Below are positions 33,472 through 43,235 of a DNA stretch of 64,000 nt, in pieces. Each line of letters opens with the position of its first letter. Positions within the stretch are counted from its first letter, which is position 1. The DNA is from an uncultured Prevotellaceae bacterium. Lineage in GTDB: Bacteria > Bacteroidota > Bacteroidia > Bacteroidales > Bacteroidaceae. The notes under the pieces were generated by a model, which saw only the letters and a program-made list of their open reading frames with translations, searched no databases and was not told where the DNA came from. A program made the position numbers and the translations under genes. The stretch is taken from NCBI GenBank assembly GCA_902790625.1, contig CADASP010000002.1:186001-250000 (forward strand), given 5' to 3'.

Positions 33472-33930
33472 CTATTTCCGGCCAAAGTCGGCGGGCACTT
33501 CGCCCCAGCGGCCTGTGTCCCACTTCACGATGGGATTCTGATAGTTGTGCGTACGCAGCCAGTTTTCCGCGCGTACAATAATATTATATAGCTGCTCGGT
33601 CTGCGGCGTCCGCTCCAGCTTTGTCTTGCACTGCCGCTTCTTCACCCAGAGGATAGCATTGTAGCTGTCGCTGTAGATGGTCTTATGGTGTAGTCCCTTC
33701 TGCCAGCAGAGGGCGAGGGCGTGCACAATGGCAAGGAACTCCCCGATGTTATTGGTGCCGTGGACAGGGCCGAAGTGGAACACCTGCGCCCCCGTGGCCA
33801 GGTCGATGGCTTGATACTCCATCGGTCCGGGGTTGCCACTGCACGCCGCGTCCACCGCCCACGCGTCTGCCGTCACCTCAAGTGGCAACGGCAACACGGT
33901 ATCGTTCCTATAGCCGGGAGAGTTCTGCAT
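33472..33930 (-). CDS. rnhA: Ribonuclease H family protein
   Basis: 152 residues from ATG at 33,930, four bases after argS; the longer ORF start lies inside argS. The four acidic catalytic residues are present: Asp27 (VDAACSGNPG), Glu64 (NIGEF), Asp88 (YSDSY) and Asp148 (PADFGRK). The WGEVPADFGRK ending is typical of Bacteroidetes RNase H. It would degrade RNA in RNA-DNA hybrids. Probably cotranscribed with argS. Confidence 0.88.
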   Translation of the reverse strand: MQNSPGYRNDTVLPLPLEVTADAWAVDAACSGNPGPMEYQAIDLATGAQVFHFGPVHGTNNIGEFLAIVHALALCWQKGLHHKTIYSDSYNAILWVKKRQCKTKLERTPQTEQLYNIIVRAENWLRTHNYQNPIVKWDTGRWGEVPADFGRK

Positions 33931-33934
33931 AGCG

Positions 33935-35728
33935 TCACATCCTCTCTGGCACCTCGATGCCCAGCATGGCCATGCCACTCTTCAATATCTTGGCCACGTT
34001 GCGGGCAATCATCAGACGCACAGCACGCTTCTGTTCATCAGGTTCGTTGAGGATGCTATAGTCGTGGTAGAACTGGTTGAAGAGCTTGGTCAGCTCATAG
34101 CAATAGTTGGCGATGCCGCTGGGCGAATAGTCAGCGCCAGCCTGCTCCACCACCGCCGTGAACTCATTCATCTTCTGGATAAGCTCCACTTCTTTTCCTG
34201 ACAATCCGGATTGTCCGGATATTCCTGAAATTCCGGACAACCCAGCACTTTCGGCCTTCCGCAGAATCGAGCGGATACGGGCGTGGGTGTATTGGATGAA
34301 AGGCCCAGTGTTGCCGTTGAAGTCGATCGACTCTTCGGGATTGAAGAGCATGTTCTTGCGTGCATCGACCTTCAGGATGAAATACTTTAGGGCACCCATG
34401 CCCACGATGCGGGCAATGTCGCGGCGTTCCTCCTCGGTCATGTCGGCAAACTTGCCCAGCTCCATCGAGGTCTGGTAGGCATCGTCCACCATCAGCTGCA
34501 TCAGGTCGTCGGCATCCACCACCGTTCCCTCGCGGCTCTTCATCTTGCCGTTGGGCAGCTCTACCATGCCGTAGCTGAAGTGCACCAAGTCCTTGCCCCA
34601 GCTGAAGCCCAGCCTGTCGAGCAACAGCGAGAGCACCTGGAAGTGGTAGTTCTGCTCGTTGCCCACCACATAAATCATCTTGTCGATGGGATAGTCGTGG
34701 AAGCGCATCTCGGCTGTGCCAATGTCCTGGGTCATGTAGACGCTGGTGCCGTCAGAGCGCAGCAGCAGCTTCTGGTCGAGACCGGCATCGGTGAGGTCGG
34801 CCCACACGCTGCCGTCGTCTTTGCGGAAGAAAAGTCCTTTCTGCAGTCCCTCCTCCACCTTGTCCTTTCCACGCAGATAGGTCTGGCTCTCGTAATAAAT
34901 CTTGTCGAACTTCACGCCCATCTTCTTGTAGGTCTCATCGAATCCGGCATAGACCCAGCCGTTCATCATCTCCCACAGTGAGCGCACCTGCTGGTCGCCC
35001 TGTTCCCATTTCACCAGCATATCGTGGGCCTCCTTGATGAGGGGAGCCTCCTGCTTGGCCTTCTCCTCGTCCATGCCTTGCGCCACCAGTTCTTTCACCT
35101 CCTCACGGTAGTGCTTGTCGAAGAGCACGTAGTAGTCGCCGATGAGATGGTCGCCCTTCTTGCCCGATGATTCGGGTGTCTCGCCATTGCCCCACTTCTG
35201 CCAAGCCAACATCGACTTGCAGATGTGTATGCCACGGTCGTTCACGATGTTGGTCTTCACCACACGGTTGCCATTGGCCTCCATAATCTGCGCCAAGCTC
35301 CAGCCCAGAAGGTTGTTGCGCACATGGCCCAGATGCAACGGTTTGTTGGTGTTGGGCGATGAATATTCAATCATCACGAGGGGCGAATCCTCGTGCACTG
35401 CCTTGCAACCGAAATGCTCGTCGTGGTCGATGGCCTCGAGCAGCTGGAGCCATGCCCCCTGCCCTACGCTGATGTTGAGGAAGCCCTTCACCACGTTGAA
35501 GCTCTCCACAGCCGGGCAGTGGTCCACCAAATACTGGCCAATCTCGTTGGCCGTCATCTCCGGGCTTTTGCGTGCAGCCTTGACAAAGGGGAACACCACG
35601 AGCGTGAGGTTTCCCTCAAACTCGCTGCGCGTCTTCTGTAGTTGCAGCATCTTTTCATTGGGTTCTAAACCATACAGCGCCTTCACGGCCTCGCCAGCAG
35701 CTTGGCTAATCAATGTCTCTATATTCAT
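33935..35728 (-). CDS. argS: Arginyl-tRNA synthetase
   Basis: 597 residues, class I synthetase. The HIGH motif reads HLGH in SSPNTNKPLHLGHVRNN, preceded by VMIEYSSPNT; the FSYGMVELPNGKMKSREGTVV region replaces KMSKS as usual for ArgS. The N-terminal Add1-type domain (1-110) and C-terminal DALR domain (from about 475) are present. A Ser-Gly-rich insertion (LSGISGISGQSGLSG) lies just before the DALR anticodon-binding helices and is encoded by five 9-bp repeats. Charges tRNA-Arg. Confidence 0.95.
   Translation of the reverse strand: MNIETLISQAAGEAVKALYGLEPNEKMLQLQKTRSEFEGNLTLVVFPFVKAARKSPEMTANEIGQYLVDHCPAVESFNVVKGFLNISVGQGAWLQLLEAIDHDEHFGCKAVHEDSPLVMIEYSSPNTNKPLHLGHVRNNLLGWSLAQIMEANGNRVVKTNIVNDRGIHICKSMLAWQKWGNGETPESSGKKGDHLIGDYYVLFDKHYREEVKELVAQGMDEEKAKQEAPLIKEAHDMLVKWEQGDQQVRSLWEMMNGWVYAGFDETYKKMGVKFDKIYYESQTYLRGKDKVEEGLQKGLFFRKDDGSVWADLTDAGLDQKLLLRSDGTSVYMTQDIGTAEMRFHDYPIDKMIYVVGNEQNYHFQVLSLLLDRLGFSWGKDLVHFSYGMVELPNGKMKSREGTVVDADDLMQLMVDDAYQTSMELGKFADMTEEERRDIARIVGMGALKYFILKVDARKNMLFNPEESIDFNGNTGPFIQYTHARIRSILRKAESAGLSGISGISGQSGLSGKEVELIQKMNEFTAVVEQAGADYSPSGIANYCYELTKLFNQFYHDYSILNEPDEQKRAVRLMIARNVAKILKSGMAMLGIEVPERM
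34196..34240 (-). repeat. Five 9-bp repeats inside argS
   Basis: Five in-frame units of type nnnTCCGGA or nnnTCAGGA encode a Ser-Gly-hydrophobic triplet repeat in ArgS at a domain boundary. In-frame period means copy changes keep the gene intact. Confidence 0.85.
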
Positions 35729-35861
35729 GGCAACAATTACTGATGAATGATGGGTTGAGGATTAGGAAAGAAAGGGGAAACAAACAAATCCGCATCCGTC
35801 CATCAACTGCACGGAAGCGGAAATGCATATTCCCAAAAGTTTGTGATTTGCTATCTTCTGA

Positions 35862-36233
35862 TTACTCCTGGGGAGCCTCCTGTGCAGGAGCAGCAGGTGC
35901 TTCGGCGGCAGCGGCAGGTGTCTCAATGGGAGCAGCCTCGATGCCCTGGGCATTGTTGGGGTTCACGGCCGGAGCTTGGATCTCGTTCACGACGGCACCC
36001 TGCTGTCCGCTCTTGGGAGCAGTATAGGCACAGAGCACGCTGATGATAACCATGGCAGCTGCCAAGCTCCATGTGGTCTTCTCGATGAAGTCGGTCGTCT
36101 TGCGCACGCCACCGATTTGGTTGTAGGAAGAGAAGTTGGAAGCCAGGCCACCGCCTTTTGACTCCTGAATCAGCACAATGCCAACCATGAGGATGGCAGC
36201 AATCACAATGATGATCAATAAAATTGGATACAT
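35862..36233 (-). CDS. secG: Preprotein translocase subunit SecG
   Basis: 123 residues. Two membrane helices (3-22 and 52-70) flank the conserved loop QESKGGGLASNFSSYNQIGGVRKTTDFIEKTTW, the SecG signature. The C-terminal 50 residues are a Pro/Ala/Glu-rich tail common in Bacteroidetes SecG. It is part of the SecYEG channel. It starts 3 bp after the TPR-like gene. Confidence 0.93.
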   Translation of the reverse strand: MYPILLIIIVIAAILMVGIVLIQESKGGGLASNFSSYNQIGGVRKTTDFIEKTTWSLAAAMVIISVLCAYTAPKSGQQGAVVNEIQAPAVNPNNAQGIEAAPIETPAAAAEAPAAPAQEAPQE

Positions 36234-36236
36234 TTT

Positions 36237-37007
36237 TTACGCTTTATTTTTGTTGTTATTGATGATCAATTTTTCGAGAAATCGAATTTGGTCTGCAAAG
36301 TAAGCACTTTTTTTTGGAAAATCCAAATTTAATTGCTTAATTATTTCCAAAGCACGCAAATAATTGCCCTGTTTGATATAAATACGGGCCAAAGTCTCGG
36401 TAAAAACGTTATTTTCGGTCTTTTCTGCACTTTCTTCGCTCTCTGGTTCCACCTCGGGTTTCAGCACGGGATTTTGGTTGAGCACAATCTTCCCCTTGTC
36501 GTTCTCGATGAAGCTGTCGATGAGCTGCTGGCCGATGAGCTGTGGTGCCATCAAAGCCTGCTGTCGCTCCTCGTCGGTCTCGGTTTCGAGCAGATAGGCC
36601 ACATAGTCCACGGCGGCATCGGCGGGTGTGGGCTTCCGCTCGTTCTTCTTTTCGGCTTCTTCCTCCTCCTTGGGCAGCGAATCCAGGAAGTCGTCGATGA
36701 GCGACAGCGTGCGGCTGTCATCGGCCCGCTGCGGCTGTGGGGCAGCGCTTTCTGCGGCTTCCTTGTCATGCGTCAGCTGATAGTGGGCCGCCTCAATCAT
36801 CTGGAACAGCACGCGACGGTCGCCGATATAGATGGCGGCGCGGCGCAACTCTTCGTCGAACGATGGGTCGTGGAGCAGGAAGAGGTTCTGCAGCAACAGC
36901 AGACGAGCGCTCTGAAAATACGGGTACAACGCCAGCACCGACCGCAACTCATAGAGTGTGTCGCGGTCCATCTGCCCTGGGTTCTTGATGAGTTCTGCTA
37001 TGTCCAT
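36237..37007 (-). CDS. TPR-like protein of unknown function
   Basis: 256 residues from ATG at 37,007 (MDIAELIKNPGQM); the longer start lacks support. The N-terminal part is helical (TLYELRSVLALYPYFQSARLLLLQNL). The middle is charged and low-complexity (KEEEEAEKKNERKP). The C-terminus has a TPR-like helix pair (FTETLARIYIKQGNYLRALEIIKQLN, then FPKKSAYFADQIRFLEKLI). No signal peptide. It sits between lptE and secG, probably in one operon. Function unknown; an adaptor role for envelope assembly is only a guess. Confidence 0.7.
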   Translation of the reverse strand: MDIAELIKNPGQMDRDTLYELRSVLALYPYFQSARLLLLQNLFLLHDPSFDEELRRAAIYIGDRRVLFQMIEAAHYQLTHDKEAAESAAPQPQRADDSRTLSLIDDFLDSLPKEEEEAEKKNERKPTPADAAVDYVAYLLETETDEERQQALMAPQLIGQQLIDSFIENDKGKIVLNQNPVLKPEVEPESEESAEKTENNVFTETLARIYIKQGNYLRALEIIKQLNLDFPKKSAYFADQIRFLEKLIINNNKNKA

Positions 37008-37041
37008 ATCTCGCTCACGTATCTTCCTCCGCCGCTGCGTG

Positions 37042-37587
37042 CTACCACTTGGCCACGGTGGCATTGAATATCTGGTCGGTGATGTCTTTCACCATCTGCG
37101 TCACCAGCTCCTCCTGCACGGCATTGAGACTCAACTTCGAGTCGTAGCTTTGACTGGCGGTGAATGACTGTTCGAAGTCGTCGCTATGCTTGGTATTGTT
37201 GGTAAAACGCACATTCACCGTGAGCGACAGCTCCACTTGTGCCGAACTGCCCTCGGCCGACACCGACTTGTTGCGCTGCTCGTAGCGGGTGATCTCGCCC
37301 TCCAGCTTCAGGTCGCCGTTGCGCTTCACCTGCTGCAGCTTGGTGTGGTTGGCATACTGGTCTTTCAGTTGGTTGTTGAAGATGCTCGACATGGGACCCC
37401 ACACATAGTTGGAGCGTATGGGGAAGTCGGCAATCTGGATGGTCTTCACCTTCGTGTAGTCGATGCTGGCACCATTGAAGGTGTAGCTCACCTTGCAGGA
37501 AGTGAGAAGAGAAAAGTGAAAAGTGATAAGCACCACGATGATGCCTATCCACTTCAATCTTTCAACAGTCAGCTTCGAACTTTTCAT
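37042..37587 (-). CDS. lptE: LPS-assembly lipoprotein LptE-like
   Basis: 181 residues from ATG at 37,587. A hydrophobic signal (WIGIIVVLITFHFSLLTSC) places the lipid Cys near residue 24. The beta-alpha LptE-like fold is suggested by SYTFNGASIDYTKVKTIQIADFPIRS, LEGEITRYEQRNKSVSAE, VNVRFTNNTKH and a final helix (EELVTQMVKDITDQIFNATVAKW). Known role: plug partner of LptD in inserting lipopolysaccharide into the outer membrane. Its start overlaps the last codons of the sigma-54 activator gene. Confidence 0.8.
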   Translation of the reverse strand: MKSSKLTVERLKWIGIIVVLITFHFSLLTSCKVSYTFNGASIDYTKVKTIQIADFPIRSNYVWGPMSSIFNNQLKDQYANHTKLQQVKRNGDLKLEGEITRYEQRNKSVSAEGSSAQVELSLTVNVRFTNNTKHSDDFEQSFTASQSYDSKLSLNAVQEELVTQMVKDITDQIFNATVAKW

Positions 37588-37594
37588 TTCCCTT

Positions 37595-38803
37595 TCACTT
37601 GTCCATCCCATATTGCTTCAGCCGCCGATAGAGCGTGCGGTCGCTAATGCCCAGCTCGGTGGCGGCCTTCTTGCGGTTGCCGCCGTTGCGGTCCAAGGCT
37701 TTCTCCAGCATCTGTCGACTGATGTCGTTCAGGTTCAGGTTCTCATGCTCCGTAGCCGGCTCTATGTACTCCTCGGCCACGGCATCCTCCACGGTAGGCG
37801 CAGATGTCAGCGGCTGCAGCGTCGAGGCAGGGCCAATGATGGTGGGCTTGGTCTGCACGTCCTCCAACTGCTTCTTCAGCTGGCTCATCTCGCGCCGCAT
37901 GTCGTTCACGTTTCCGCGCAGCTCGAACAATATCTTATATAACAACTCGCGCTCGTTCTCAAACGAGTGGTCGCCGCCCTGTCGAGAGAGCACCGTTAGC
38001 TGGGTGCTCTCGCGGTCTTGCGGGATGAACTTCCCCAGCACCTCCGGCGTGATGATGCGCTCCTGGCTGAAGATGGATATCTGCTCGGTGACGCTCTTTA
38101 GCTGTCGGATATTGCCCGGCCACTTGTAGCGCATCAGCATCTGCTTGGCTTCCTCGGTGAGCTGCACACGCTCCATCTTGTACTTCTGCGACATCTCCAT
38201 GGCGAAGAGTCTGAAGAGCATCACCACGTCCTCGCCGCGCTCGCGCAGCGGGGGCATCTGTATGTTCACGCGGTTCAGTCGATAGTAGAGGTCGCTGCGG
38301 AATCGGCTCTCGCTGATGGCCTGCTCAATGTTCACGTTGGTGGCGGCCACCACGCGCACGTCGGTGTGTCGCACCTCGGTGCCTCCCACAGGGATATACT
38401 CCCCATTCTCCAGCACGCGCAGCAGTCGGGCTTGCGTGGCCATGGGCAGCTCGCCCACCTCGTCGAGAAACAACGTGCCCTTGTTGGCCACGCCGAAATA
38501 GCCGGGCGAGTCGTTGATGGCACCAGTGAACGAACCCTTCACATGACCGAAGAGCTCGCTGTCGATAGTGCCTTGGGGGATGGCGCCACAGTTGATGGCA
38601 AAATATTTTTCGCGTCGGCGCGGCGAATTGTCGTGAATGAGCCGGGGCAGGATGTCCTTTCCCACACCGCTCTCGCCGATGATGAGCACACTGATGTCTA
38701 TCGGTGCCACCTTCAGGGCGTCCGACAGCGCATTGTTCAGAGCCTCGCAGTTGCCCACGATGTTATACCTCTGCTTGATGCCTTGCAGCTCCTCGTATTT
38801 CAT
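37595..38803 (-). CDS. Sigma-54-interacting transcriptional activator (Fis-type HTH)
   Basis: 402 residues from ATG at 38,803 (MKYEELQGIKQRYNIVG). An AAA+ domain with Walker A GESGVGKD (43-50), the sigma-54 loop read as GSFTGA instead of GAFTGA, Walker B GTLFLDEVGEL, and an arginine-finger region (FRSDLYYRLN). The C-terminal Fis helix-turn-helix is LEKALDRNGGNRKKAATELG. There is no N-terminal receiver, GAF or PAS domain, so activity is probably set by other means. Its place before lptE is suggestive of envelope-stress control, but the sequence does not prove it. Confidence 0.92.
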   Translation of the reverse strand: MKYEELQGIKQRYNIVGNCEALNNALSDALKVAPIDISVLIIGESGVGKDILPRLIHDNSPRRREKYFAINCGAIPQGTIDSELFGHVKGSFTGAINDSPGYFGVANKGTLFLDEVGELPMATQARLLRVLENGEYIPVGGTEVRHTDVRVVAATNVNIEQAISESRFRSDLYYRLNRVNIQMPPLRERGEDVVMLFRLFAMEMSQKYKMERVQLTEEAKQMLMRYKWPGNIRQLKSVTEQISIFSQERIITPEVLGKFIPQDRESTQLTVLSRQGGDHSFENERELLYKILFELRGNVNDMRREMSQLKKQLEDVQTKPTIIGPASTLQPLTSAPTVEDAVAEEYIEPATEHENLNLNDISRQMLEKALDRNGGNRKKAATELGISDRTLYRRLKQYGMDK

Positions 38804-38974
38804 AACAGCTGACAAAATTACACATTTTTCCCGAAACGGCTGCAATTTTGCAGAAAATTAACCGTCTTTAACCCGAGCGACTATCCGCCAGGAAAAAGGA
38901 TCTGCCGTTTTTGGGGAGCTGAACACAAGCGATGGACGGCGCGAATACGCGCCGCACCCAACCGCTGGCGCGCT

Positions 38975-41209
38975 TCAGGCGTAGCTGTGCATGCCACCCA
39001 ACAGATGGTTTACGCCGAAATAGGTGATGAGGACGGCGAGGAAGGCGCTCACCATATATATATGGTAGAAGCGGGGTCTGTTGAAGGCGGGGATAGACGC
39101 CCTATGCAGCGGCACAGCATAGACCATGAGCGTGATGAGCGCCCACGACTCCTTGGGGTCCCACGACCAGTAGTTGCCCCACGACACATTGGCCCAGACG
39201 GCACCGAGGAAGATGCCAATGGCCAACAGGAACACGGCGGGATAGAGCATCAGCTGCGACAAGGCGGTGATTTTATCGAGGGGGGCTTCGACAGATGACA
39301 GCTGAGAGTTCCTCTTCCCTTTCCTCATGATGACCAGGGCATGCAGGCCCAGCAGCAGTTGCAGGGCAAAGAGGGCGTAGGCACACATCACCGTCATGAC
39401 GTGGATGGAGAGCAGCGGCGACTGCAGCACCGGCATCAACGGGGTGAGCTGAGAGCTGCTGCCACCCAGCATGGCCACCAGCAGACAGAAGGAGCCCACC
39501 AACGGACCGAAGGCGACAATGATGGGAAACTTCCTACACAGCAGGAAGGTGAGCAGCAACAGCACCCACGCCATGAACAGCATGGTCTCTGGGCCGTTGC
39601 TCACCGGGATATGTCCGCTGAGCCACCAGCGCAGGGCCAGCTGCAACGTGAGATAAACAAGAAGAAGGGCAGCAAACACAAGCGCAACCACCTTGAGCCG
39701 CTTGCCGCCGAAGGAAGCGAGCAAGGCCACGCAGAGCAGCAGACTGAGCGTCAGCGAGAGGAACACGGGCCACTTCTGGCTGCGCAAGGTGTTGTAGAAT
39801 ATCTCCACCTGCATCTTGTGCTCGCTGGGCAGCAGCTCGCCAATCATCTCGCGCTGAAAGAGTTTTATCTTGGCAATAATCTCGAAAGCCCTGTCGCGCT
39901 GGCCTGTGACGATGCTCTCGGTGAGGAAGTCCATCGCCTGCTTGATGAAGAACTGTTCCTTCACAGGGATTTCTTTTGGCAAAGTCTGCGCCCCTGGCGA
40001 GAACCAATTGACGGTGGAGCCCTCGAAGACACCCTCTCCGCCCCCGAGTGGGCTTGGGCTTTGATAGGGGAACATGCGGATGAACTGCCCATTGTAGAAC
40101 ATCTCCACGAGGTGATACTTCTCGTCGGCTTCCATCAGGGCTTTGGTGTCCACGGTGGCGTGGCCCGTCCTCTGCGCTTCGAGTGCCGCCTGCAGCTTAT
40201 ACTCATGATAGTCGTTGATGAAATCGGTGTAGGATGCCCACTGCCCGCTGATGCCCAGCAGCTGCTGCACGTCGCTGTTCTTCACGCGAATCAGCTTCTG
40301 CTGCTCCCAAGGCGAATAGTAAATCATCCAACTGGCGAAAATCTCATCGGCGGAATAGCCTTCCCACGAGGCGCTCCCCGTCAGTTTGGTGACGAAGTCG
40401 GTGGCCACCGTGTTGAGCGGACAGATGCGGTTGTTGTAGAGCACGGGGATGGTGCCCAAGCGGTGGGCGATGTCCTTGTCGACGGTCTGCAGATTGGCAT
40501 GGGCGTTGATGCTCACCAACAGCAGCATCATCGCCGTTGCCCTGCGATAGAGTGCCCTCATCTGCGTCTTGCGCGACAGCAGCGTGGCGATAATCCCCAG
40601 CAGCAGCATGAGATAGCCCACATAGGTGATGGCGATGCCGTAGGGGTCGTAGCTCAAGCCCAGCGTGACACCCGCCCCATCGTAGTCGTAGCTCGACTGG
40701 AACAGGCGATAGCCGTCGACATGTCCGATGTTGTTCATCGACACAACGAACTCCTTGCCGTCAGAGCAGCGAATGACGCTTTGGTAGTCTAACGGGGCGT
40801 CGGTGCCGGGGTAGTTGACGATGCGAAACTCCTTCAGCTCCAGCGAGAAGGGCAACTGGTGCACCCGGCTCTCGTGGTCGACGAAGAAAGCCTCGGGCAC
40901 ATTCGTATGCAGCCTGACGATGCCTCGGCGGGCAAAGAGATGCGTGGTGAGCGCACCAGCCAGAATGACCACAAACGACAGATGGAGCAGCATGACGGCC
41001 AAACGCTTGTAGAGCCGCTGCTGCAACATATAGGCACAGGCCACCACCGTGAGCACGGCCCACAGCGCCGAGAACCACCACGAGCCATAGATGTGTTCAC
41101 CCACAAACGACGTGCCGTGGTATTTCTCAACGACCGTGGCAAGCCCTATACACACCACGATGAGTATGTATAGGGCAAGGAGAAGGCATTTTGTTTTACT
41201 ATTCGACAA
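38975..41209 (-). CDS. ccsBA: Cytochrome c biogenesis protein CcsBA (ResB-CcsA fusion)
   Basis: 744 residues, about ten membrane segments. The N-terminal ResB/CcsB-like part (1-230) contains VILAGALTTHLFARRGIVRL; a large periplasmic region (240-480) follows. The C-terminal CcsA part carries the haem-handling WWD region WGNYWSWDPKESWALITLMVYA and conserved His residues. System II exports haem and attaches it to CxxCH motifs. It lies just downstream of a di-heme c-type protein gene, a likely substrate. Fused CcsBA is normal in Bacteroidetes. Confidence 0.92.
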   Translation of the reverse strand: MSNSKTKCLLLALYILIVVCIGLATVVEKYHGTSFVGEHIYGSWWFSALWAVLTVVACAYMLQQRLYKRLAVMLLHLSFVVILAGALTTHLFARRGIVRLHTNVPEAFFVDHESRVHQLPFSLELKEFRIVNYPGTDAPLDYQSVIRCSDGKEFVVSMNNIGHVDGYRLFQSSYDYDGAGVTLGLSYDPYGIAITYVGYLMLLLGIIATLLSRKTQMRALYRRATAMMLLLVSINAHANLQTVDKDIAHRLGTIPVLYNNRICPLNTVATDFVTKLTGSASWEGYSADEIFASWMIYYSPWEQQKLIRVKNSDVQQLLGISGQWASYTDFINDYHEYKLQAALEAQRTGHATVDTKALMEADEKYHLVEMFYNGQFIRMFPYQSPSPLGGGEGVFEGSTVNWFSPGAQTLPKEIPVKEQFFIKQAMDFLTESIVTGQRDRAFEIIAKIKLFQREMIGELLPSEHKMQVEIFYNTLRSQKWPVFLSLTLSLLLCVALLASFGGKRLKVVALVFAALLLVYLTLQLALRWWLSGHIPVSNGPETMLFMAWVLLLLTFLLCRKFPIIVAFGPLVGSFCLLVAMLGGSSSQLTPLMPVLQSPLLSIHVMTVMCAYALFALQLLLGLHALVIMRKGKRNSQLSSVEAPLDKITALSQLMLYPAVFLLAIGIFLGAVWANVSWGNYWSWDPKESWALITLMVYAVPLHRASIPAFNRPRFYHIYMVSAFLAVLITYFGVNHLLGGMHSYA

Positions 41210-41274
41210 TGTGCTATCTGTTACATTTTATCAACGTAGAAGGTGCACGTTTTATTGTTCTGCGCCTACAGGAT

Positions 41275-43023
41275 TCAGATGGATTCGATGAAATAGATGA
41301 TTTGGTCGCGCTCCTTCTTCGTCAGGTTGCGGAATTTCTCCACCGTACTGTAGGCGTCGCTCACGCCACCCTCGTTCTTGCAACCGTGCCACATGATGGC
41401 CTCCACCACGTTGCGGGCCCTACAGTCGTGCAGCCGCTCCACGCCACTGCCACACTTAGCGGCCAGCCCACGTCCCCACAGCGGAGTGGTGCGGCACCAG
41501 CCCGTGCGGATGTCGTTCTTCATCCACAGGCGATGTTGCACAAAGTCGGTGTAGGGCCATATCTTCTGGTGAGGATAGCGCGGCATGTCGCTGTCGGCGG
41601 TGAAGAACTTGGCAGGATCCTGGATGTGGTCGTCGCCCGTCTGCCACGACGGGCGGTGGCAGGATGCGCAGCCAATCTGTGCAAACAGGCGCTTGCCCTC
41701 CTGGAAATCTTTGGTGGTGGTGTTGCGCGCTGCGGGCACGGCCAGGCCACGGTGCCATATCATCAGATTCTTATACTGCGCATCGGTCATCTCGGCGTCG
41801 AGCTTCTTGCTGGTGAGATAGGCATAGATGTCCTTCTGCAGGTCGCCGGTATGCCACTCGGGATGGGCCTTCGAGGGGTCCACGCGGTTGATGTAGTCGG
41901 TGAATCCGGCCTGCACCTCGGGGTCGTTCGAAGCGGTGGTGGCATAGTAGGTGCCGGCCAGGTCGAGATAGTGGTAGCGTCGGTCGCTGCGGGTGACGTT
42001 GGTGATGTTCCAGATGGCGTTGGCGCCAGCGGCATCGAGGATGGGTCCACGCGAGAGGGCGTAGGTGTAGCGGCGCACATACTTGGTGCCGTCGCCCTGC
42101 AGCGAGTTGCTGTAGTAGCTCTTCCAGGTGCCGGCGGCCTGGTCCCACATGGCGGGGTTGAGGGCGTCGGTGCGGCCGATGCTGTTGTAGTAGTCGCTCT
42201 CCTGCTTCCACTGTGCGGTGATGGCCTCGTCGGGGATGGCATCGGTGAGGCCCGTGCCGTAGATGCCGATGGTCGACTCGAGCAGCACACCTATCTCATT
42301 ATTATATTGGTCGGCAGTGAGCGTCACGTCGCTGCCGCCACGGCTCACCACCACGGGAGCGTAGTAGGCGCTGTAGGGGATGGTAACCTCAGGATAGATG
42401 AGCGAGTAGGTCTCGCCGTCGGGGAAGCGGTTGCCCCATTCGTCGGTGTAGTTGTTCCATGCTATGCGTATCTGGTTCTCGTCGATGGGTGCCTTGAAGG
42501 GCTTCACGGCTCCCGTCTGCGGCATGCCGGCCACCGAGCGGATATAGGCGTTGGTGGTCTTGTCGTAGACCACGAGCAGATAGCCGTTGCGGTGGGTGTC
42601 GGCCTTATACTCCGTCTGGCGGGCACCATGGCCGTAGCCGGGATGGCAGTAGAGACAGCCGCGACGCACGTAGACGGGCCCCAGGCCGTGGAAGGCACCG
42701 TCGGTGTTGGTGTTGTAGTCTTTCTCAAAGAGGTACTCGCCCTCGTTGAAGGCGGTCATCATCCCCGCCGTCTCCACTGCCTTGGTGGGCTGCTCGAAGG
42801 CGGTGGCGGTGTTCACGGTGGTGGTGCCGAGCAGGCCACCGGCATAGTAATCCTCGGGATAGTCGCTGGTGGCGGGGTCGCCGATTTCCCATGTGGTGGG
42901 CGAGTCGGCATCATCGTTGTCAGAGCATGCAGCGATGAAGGCATTGCCGCAAAGCACAACGGTGGCGGCGAACATCATCCGCCCCCACCCTCTTATTGTG
43001 GTAGTTAATAATTCACTTTTCAT
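41275..43023 (-). CDS. Di-heme c-type oxidoreductase (DUF1111/DHOR family), lipoprotein
   Basis: 582 residues. Signal peptide with lipobox AAC at Cys33. Two canonical haem c sites: CLYCH (123-127) and CASCH (452-456). The C-terminal FAMILY-type block ERLHDCRARNVVEAIMWHG matches the FLHDGRARTLEEAIxWHGG motif of the di-heme oxidoreductase family; extra Cys flank it. These periplasmic proteins resemble bacterial cytochrome c peroxidases and often pair with imelysins. Likely electron transfer or peroxidase work linked to iron handling. Cotranscribed downstream of imelysin across a repeat-filled 204-bp gap; CcsBA follows. Confidence 0.85.
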   Translation of the reverse strand: MKSELLTTTIRGWGRMMFAATVVLCGNAFIAACSDNDDADSPTTWEIGDPATSDYPEDYYAGGLLGTTTVNTATAFEQPTKAVETAGMMTAFNEGEYLFEKDYNTNTDGAFHGLGPVYVRRGCLYCHPGYGHGARQTEYKADTHRNGYLLVVYDKTTNAYIRSVAGMPQTGAVKPFKAPIDENQIRIAWNNYTDEWGNRFPDGETYSLIYPEVTIPYSAYYAPVVVSRGGSDVTLTADQYNNEIGVLLESTIGIYGTGLTDAIPDEAITAQWKQESDYYNSIGRTDALNPAMWDQAAGTWKSYYSNSLQGDGTKYVRRYTYALSRGPILDAAGANAIWNITNVTRSDRRYHYLDLAGTYYATTASNDPEVQAGFTDYINRVDPSKAHPEWHTGDLQKDIYAYLTSKKLDAEMTDAQYKNLMIWHRGLAVPAARNTTTKDFQEGKRLFAQIGCASCHRPSWQTGDDHIQDPAKFFTADSDMPRYPHQKIWPYTDFVQHRLWMKNDIRTGWCRTTPLWGRGLAAKCGSGVERLHDCRARNVVEAIMWHGCKNEGGVSDAYSTVEKFRNLTKKERDQIIYFIESI

Positions 43024-43047
43024 TGTTTATTCTTTTTTTTTAATTTT

Positions 43048-43235
43048 GGGAGTGTGGGAGTTTAGGAGTGTGGGAGTTTGGGAGTTTAGGAGTTTGGGAG
43101 TGTGGACGTTAGTTTTAGGGGCGGAATGGCGTATCGACGCACTATCGGGAAAAGACTATTGTCCAAACTCCTAAACTCCTACACTCCCATACTCCTCAAC
43201 TACTACACTCCTCAACTCCTACACTCCTCAATTCC
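43048..43235. repeat. Simple repeats forming an inverted pair between imelysin and DHOR genes
   Basis: GGGAGTGTGGGAGTTTAGGA-type repeats (43,048-43,105) face complementary CTCCTAAACTCCTACACTCC-type repeats (43,163-43,235) across a 58-bp spacer. They could form a long imperfect RNA hairpin between the imelysin and di-heme genes. Confidence 0.75.
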
